Source: Actinomycetes bacterium (lineage in GTDB: Bacteria > Actinomycetota > Actinomycetes > Propionibacteriales > Propionibacteriaceae). Taken from it: a DNA stretch of 64,000 nucleotides. The position numbers and the translations under genes were made by a program. The notes under the pieces were generated by a model. That model was not told the origin of the DNA and did no database searches. It saw only the letters and a program-made list of their open reading frames with translations. The first letter of the stretch is position 1; each line of letters begins with the position of its first letter. Positions 60,747 through 64,000 of the stretch are shown here, one piece after another. The stretch is taken from the NCBI GenBank assembly GCA_023458095.1, contig JAEXAS010000009.1, positions 319,005-383,004 on the forward strand, read 5' to 3'.

Positions 60747-62327
60747 TTAGGCCGGACGCATCGCTGCCAGATCCTCGGCGACCGTCGTGATCGGACGCAG
60801 CCCGAACTCGGCCACCAGCACCTCCAGAACCTCAGGGGATACGAAAGCGGGCAGCGTGGGTCCCAGGTAGATGTCGCGCACCCCCAAGGCCAGCAGACTC
60901 AGCAGCACACAGACCGCCTTTTGCTCATACCACGACAACACCAGCGACAGCGGCAGGTCGTTGATCCCGACCCCCAATGCTTCGGCCAGCGCCGAGGCGA
61001 CCTTCACCGCCGAGTAGGCGTCATTGCATTGGCCCATGTCCAACAGTCTCGGCAGCCCGGCCACCGTGCCCAGAGACAGATCGTTGAACCGGAACTTCCC
61101 GCAGGCCAAGGTGAGCACGATGCTGTCGTCTGGGGTGTTCTCCACCAGGTGGGTGAAGTAGTTGCGGCCATGCAGTGCACCGTCGCAGCCGCCCACCAGG
61201 TAGAGGTGCTTCAACTCACCAGTGCGGATCGCGTCCAGCACCACATCGGCCACGCCCAGCACCGCGTGGTGGCCGAAGCCGGTGGTCAGCTCGCTGCCAC
61301 CATTGATGCCGGTGAAGTCCATCGGCTGGGCCCAGCCGCCGAGTTGCTTGGCCTTGGCGATCACCGCAGAGAAGTCCTTGCTGCCGTCGGCGGCGGTCGG
61401 CACATGGGCCAGTCCCGGCAAGCCGACCATGGCGGTGGTGAAGATGTTGTCGGCATAGACCGGTTTCGGCGGCATCAGACAGTTGGTGGTGAACAGGAAC
61501 GCCCCAGGCACGCCCACGAATTCCTTGCGCTGGTTCTGCCAGGCGGTTCCGAAGTGACCTTTCAGGCAGGAGTAGGCGGCCAGTTCGGGATAGCCGTGCG
61601 CCGGCAGCATCTCGCCGTGGGTGTAGATGTCGACACCCTGACCTTCGCACTGCTCAGCCAACATCTTCAGATCGTGCAGGTCGTGGCCGGACACCACGAT
61701 GAACGGGCCTGGCTGCACCTGCATGCTCACTGCGCTGGGTACGGGGTGGCCGTAGCTGGCGGTGTTGGCCTCATCGAGTAGTTCCAGACAACGGAAGTTG
61801 ATCAGGCCGAAGTCGTGCAGCAAGGTCAGCCACTCGCCGGTCTCGTGCGATCGGGACGCTGCGGCCAGTCCCTCGATCAGCCAGGCCTCCACGGACGCAT
61901 CGCGATAGCCCAGGACGTAGGCGTGGTAGGCATAGGCCGCCATCCCCCGCAGTCCCAAGACCAGCAGCGACCGCAGCGATGCCTCAGCGCCGTCCGGGAC
62001 GAAGATCTCCTCGGGGCCAGCAATCGCCGCCAGCGCTGTTTCGGCCGCGGTGAGGCGGGCCCGGCGCGCGTCGATCTGGTCAGCCAACTGATTGCATTGC
62101 TCGGCGTCAAAGTTCACATTCGTGACCGTTGCGAACAGCCCCTCCATGAACAGCGGCGCCAACTCGGTGACCTGAGCCGGGGTCTCGACCACGGTGGCCA
62201 GCCGCATCAACTCGTAGGTGATGCGGTCCTGGGCCGCTGCTGTCGGAACGTCCTTGCCACAGTTGCTCACCTCCAGACAGGCAGCAGAGCCGACGGTTTG
62301 CTCGCACTGGAAACAGAACATTCCCAT
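60747..62327 (-). CDS. hcp: Hybrid cluster protein (hydroxylamine reductase)
   Basis: A 526-aa iron-sulfur protein of nitrosative stress and anaerobic nitrogen metabolism, reducing NO or hydroxylamine. The N-terminal cluster cysteines Cys5, Cys8, Cys17 and Cys23 have class I spacing (CX2CX8CX5C). Ligands of the hybrid cluster can be seen in LVVGGCDGA-like (LVGGCDGALHGRNYF), TLACGKFRFN and the MGQCNDAYSA stretch. ATG 62327 or the ATG two codons later can serve as start. It is divergent from a Crp/Fnr regulator that probably controls it. No hcr reductase gene is adjacent. Confidence 0.93.
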   Translation of the reverse strand: MGMFCFQCEQTVGSAACLEVSNCGKDVPTAAAQDRITYELMRLATVVETPAQVTELAPLFMEGLFATVTNVNFDAEQCNQLADQIDARRARLTAAETALAAIAGPEEIFVPDGAEASLRSLLVLGLRGMAAYAYHAYVLGYRDASVEAWLIEGLAAASRSHETGEWLTLLHDFGLINFRCLELLDEANTASYGHPVPSAVSMQVQPGPFIVVSGHDLHDLKMLAEQCEGQGVDIYTHGEMLPAHGYPELAAYSCLKGHFGTAWQNQRKEFVGVPGAFLFTTNCLMPPKPVYADNIFTTAMVGLPGLAHVPTAADGSKDFSAVIAKAKQLGGWAQPMDFTGINGGSELTTGFGHHAVLGVADVVLDAIRTGELKHLYLVGGCDGALHGRNYFTHLVENTPDDSIVLTLACGKFRFNDLSLGTVAGLPRLLDMGQCNDAYSAVKVASALAEALGVGINDLPLSLVLSWYEQKAVCVLLSLLALGVRDIYLGPTLPAFVSPEVLEVLVAEFGLRPITTVAEDLAAMRPA

Positions 62328-62443
62328 AGGTGATCGGGCCTTTCTGAGAGGGACTAAGGCCGCCGGTGGCGGCGTTGTTCCCGACAGAGGCTAGGGTCGG
62401 TCTGCTGGGCACGTCTGTCGCCCGGGCAACACTTTGGAGGGCC

Positions 62444-63172
62444 ATGAAAGTCACCACCTCGGCAGCGCCGGTTCCTGGTGCGGACGATCAGCAGGCCTTC
62501 CTCGCCTCCGTCCTGGGACAGGGACGCACGGCCACCGACCTCGATGCCTTGATCCAGGCCGGCTATGGCCGGCTCCTCACCGCCCCGGCCGGCACCCGGG
62601 TCGCGGTGCGGGCCGCGGCGCAAACCTCGTTCTTCGTGGTGCTGTCCGGACGGCTCCAGGTGATCCGCACCCGCACCGACGGCAGTCGCCACATCATCGA
62701 CGTGGTGGACGCCGGTGGGGCCTGCGGTGCCGTCACCGCCTTCGCCCCGACCCCGCGCTGGCCGGCCGATGTGCATGCAGCCCAGCCGGCTCGGCTTCTG
62801 GAGGTGAACACGACCTGGCTGTTCGGCACCGACCCCACCGAATCCCTGGCCCACCTCCTGCTGCGCCAAGGGCTCCTGCAGAACTGTGTGCGACTGCTGG
62901 CTGAACGCGCGCGCAATCTCAACGCCCGCAGCGAACTGCTCGGTCGGCGTTCCCTGCGAGCCCGGTTGGCGTTCTACCTGATCCGCCACGCCGACGCCTC
63001 CGGCACCGTGGCCGGCAGTCTTACCCGCCAGGAACTGGCTGATCATCTGCAGGTGTCCCGGGCGTCCATGACCCGAGAGCTGGGACGGATGGTCGATGCC
63101 GGCCTGATCTCGGTGGACGGTCGAGTCTTCCGACTGCGCGACCGTGCGGCCGTTTCAGCCCTCGCCCGCTGA
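62444..63172 (+). CDS. Crp/Fnr-family regulator
   Basis: A 242-aa regulator: cyclic-nucleotide-like beta-roll (about residues 25-135), dimer helix (NCVRLLAERARNLNARSEL) and winged helix with LTRQELADHLQVSRASMTREL. Only two cysteines are present, so it is not an FNR-type 4Fe-4S sensor; the cAMP-binding Arg/Ser pair is not evident. Divergent placement from hcp suggests an NO- or redox-sensing activator such as HcpR or DNR. ATG 62444 has TTGGAGG upstream. 62328-62443 shows no convincing Fnr-type palindrome. Confidence 0.85.
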   Translation: MKVTTSAAPVPGADDQQAFLASVLGQGRTATDLDALIQAGYGRLLTAPAGTRVAVRAAAQTSFFVVLSGRLQVIRTRTDGSRHIIDVVDAGGACGAVTAFAPTPRWPADVHAAQPARLLEVNTTWLFGTDPTESLAHLLLRQGLLQNCVRLLAERARNLNARSELLGRRSLRARLAFYLIRHADASGTVAGSLTRQELADHLQVSRASMTRELGRMVDAGLISVDGRVFRLRDRAAVSALAR

Positions 63173-63181
63173 TCGACTCGA

Positions 63182-63194
63182 TAGTCTCGCCGTC
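63182..63194 (+). promoter_or_regulatory. Leaderless-type promoter of deoA
   Basis: TAGTCT (63182-63187) is followed by 7 nt and then ATG 63195; no ribosome-binding site. Confidence 0.4.
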
Positions 63195-64000
63195 ATGAGT
63201 ACTTCCTTCGACGCCGTCGAACTGATCCGACGCAAACGCGACGGTGAGCGCCTCGAGCCTGCGGCGATCCGCTGGCTGATCACCGCCTACACCGCAGGGG
63301 TCGTGAGCGATGAGCAGATGTCTGCCATGGCGATGGCGATCTTCTTCCAGGGTCTGGATCGGGCCGAATTGGTCACCTGGACCCAGGCCATGATCGACAC
63401 CGGCGAACGCATGAACTTCTCGACTCTGGCTCGGCCCACCGTCGACAAACACTCCACCGGCGGAGTTGGCGACAAGATCACTTTGCCGTTGGCCCCGCTG
63501 GTCGCGGCCTGCGGAGCGGCGGTCCCCCAGCTCAGCGGACGAGGCCTGGGCCACACCGGCGGCACCTTGGACAAGCTCGAGGCGATCCCGGGTTGGCGTG
63601 CCCAGTTGAGCAATGCCGACATGCTGGCCCAACTCGATTCGGTGGGCGCGGTGATCTGTGCGGCCGGTTCGGGGTTGGCACCGGCGGACAAGAAGCTCTA
63701 CGCGCTGCGCGATGTCACCGCCACCGTGGAGTCGATCCCGATGATCTCGGCCTCCATCATGAGCAAGAAGATCGCCGAAGGAACCGCTTCCCTGGTGCTC
63801 GACGTCAAGACCGGCTTGGGCGCCTTCATGAAGACCCGCGCCGCCTCGCGGGAACTGGCCACCACCATGGTCGAGATCGGCAAGGACGCCGGGGTGAACA
63901 CCGTGGCGCTGGTCACCGCCATGGACGCTCCGCTCGGACGTACCGCCGGTAACGGTGTGGAGGTCGCCGAATCGGTGGAGGTGCTCGCCGGCGGCGGCCC
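63195..64000 (+). CDS. deoA: Thymidine phosphorylase (3' end outside the window)
   Basis: The first 268 codons of a nucleoside phosphorylase that converts thymidine and phosphate to thymine and deoxyribose-1-phosphate. The signature KHSTGGVGDKITLPLAPLVA and the following GRGLGHTGGTLDKLEAIPG and SIMSKKIAEG motifs are complete. The reading frame is open to the window edge; the C-terminal domain of about 160 residues is not visible. It lies 22 nt after the Crp/Fnr gene on the same strand. Confidence 0.93.
   Translation, partial: MSTSFDAVELIRRKRDGERLEPAAIRWLITAYTAGVVSDEQMSAMAMAIFFQGLDRAELVTWTQAMIDTGERMNFSTLARPTVDKHSTGGVGDKITLPLAPLVAACGAAVPQLSGRGLGHTGGTLDKLEAIPGWRAQLSNADMLAQLDSVGAVICAAGSGLAPADKKLYALRDVTATVESIPMISASIMSKKIAEGTASLVLDVKTGLGAFMKTRAASRELATTMVEIGKDAGVNTVALVTAMDAPLGRTAGNGVEVAESVEVLAGGG

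Noticed and set aside
62328..62443. Operator for the Crp/Fnr regulator between hcp and its gene
   Set aside because: Only weak partial inverted repeats (CCGAC...GTCGG) with no match to known Fnr, Crp or DNR consensus.
1..64000. CRISPR arrays, insertion sequences, prophage or integrated element
   Set aside because: No regularly spaced repeats, transposase or integrase motifs, or att-like duplications at the two tRNA genes were seen; gene content is core actinobacterial throughout.

Overview
This 64-kb window is a gene-dense, high-GC chromosomal segment from an actinobacterium. Three gene orders are typical of the phylum: parC/parE with sigA and sigB; ftsK-rimO-pgsA-cinA-clgR-DUF3046-recA-recX followed by miaB/miaA-dapF-hflX-lexA-nrdR-nrdJ; and an IclR (NdgR-type) regulator divergent from leuCD close to tRNA-Glu/tRNA-Gln. 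The SOS boxes are of the actinobacterial TCGAAC-N4-GTTCGA type. A Propionibacteriales-like host is a reasonable guess, but that is inference from gene content and not a measurement. No IS element, prophage, CRISPR array or rRNA was seen.

Layout. 1-5.1 kb: topoisomerase IV-type parC and parE around a small beta-carbonic anhydrase. 5.3-7.9 kb: a 63-aa zinc-ribbon protein, a macro-domain protein and an S9 peptidase. 7.9-11.3 kb: a glutamate-type ABC importer (gluABCD). 11.4-16.2 kb: principal sigma factor, oligopeptidase B and a second sigma-70 factor. 16.2-24.4 kb: TesB thioesterase, PAC2 protein, HrpA helicase, a tandem-repeat spacer, universal stress protein, flavin-type PPOX protein and AEC transporter. 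24.4-26.5 kb: acyltransferase-3, a VTT/DedA-like protein and a small unknown. 26.5-32.2 kb: B12-dependent ribonucleotide reductase, NrdR, a lexA/short membrane protein SOS pair, a DUF167 gene with a non-canonical start, and a DHFR-like reductase. 32.3-37.4 kb: dinG, hflX, dapF, miaA. 37.6-48 kb: Rv0909-type antitoxin-like protein, miaB, RNase Y, recX, recA, DUF3046, clgR, cinA, pgsA, rimO, ftsK. 48-55.3 kb: one tightly packed minus-strand run leuC-leuD-plsC-hydrolase-membrane Mur ligase-ddl-thiL. 55.4-64 kb: IclR regulator, DUF2332, hisC/pat, two tRNAs, CPBP protease, FAH-family enzyme, Hcp, a Crp/Fnr regulator and a truncated deoA.

Two themes stand out. First, the start architecture: fourteen genes on both strands have a TANNNT-like -10 hexamer exactly 6 nt before ATG/GTG, and two more have it 7 nt before. 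This is the geometry expected of leaderless transcripts; it fixes several starts (lexA, alpha/beta hydrolase, acyltransferase) and supports one otherwise anonymous 70-aa gene. Second, the run with a membrane-anchored MurF-like ligase that lacks the MurF N-terminal domain, overlapping a hydrolase and followed by a Ddl-family ATP-grasp ligase, looks like a little-described cell-envelope module and is the best candidate for an undescribed system here.
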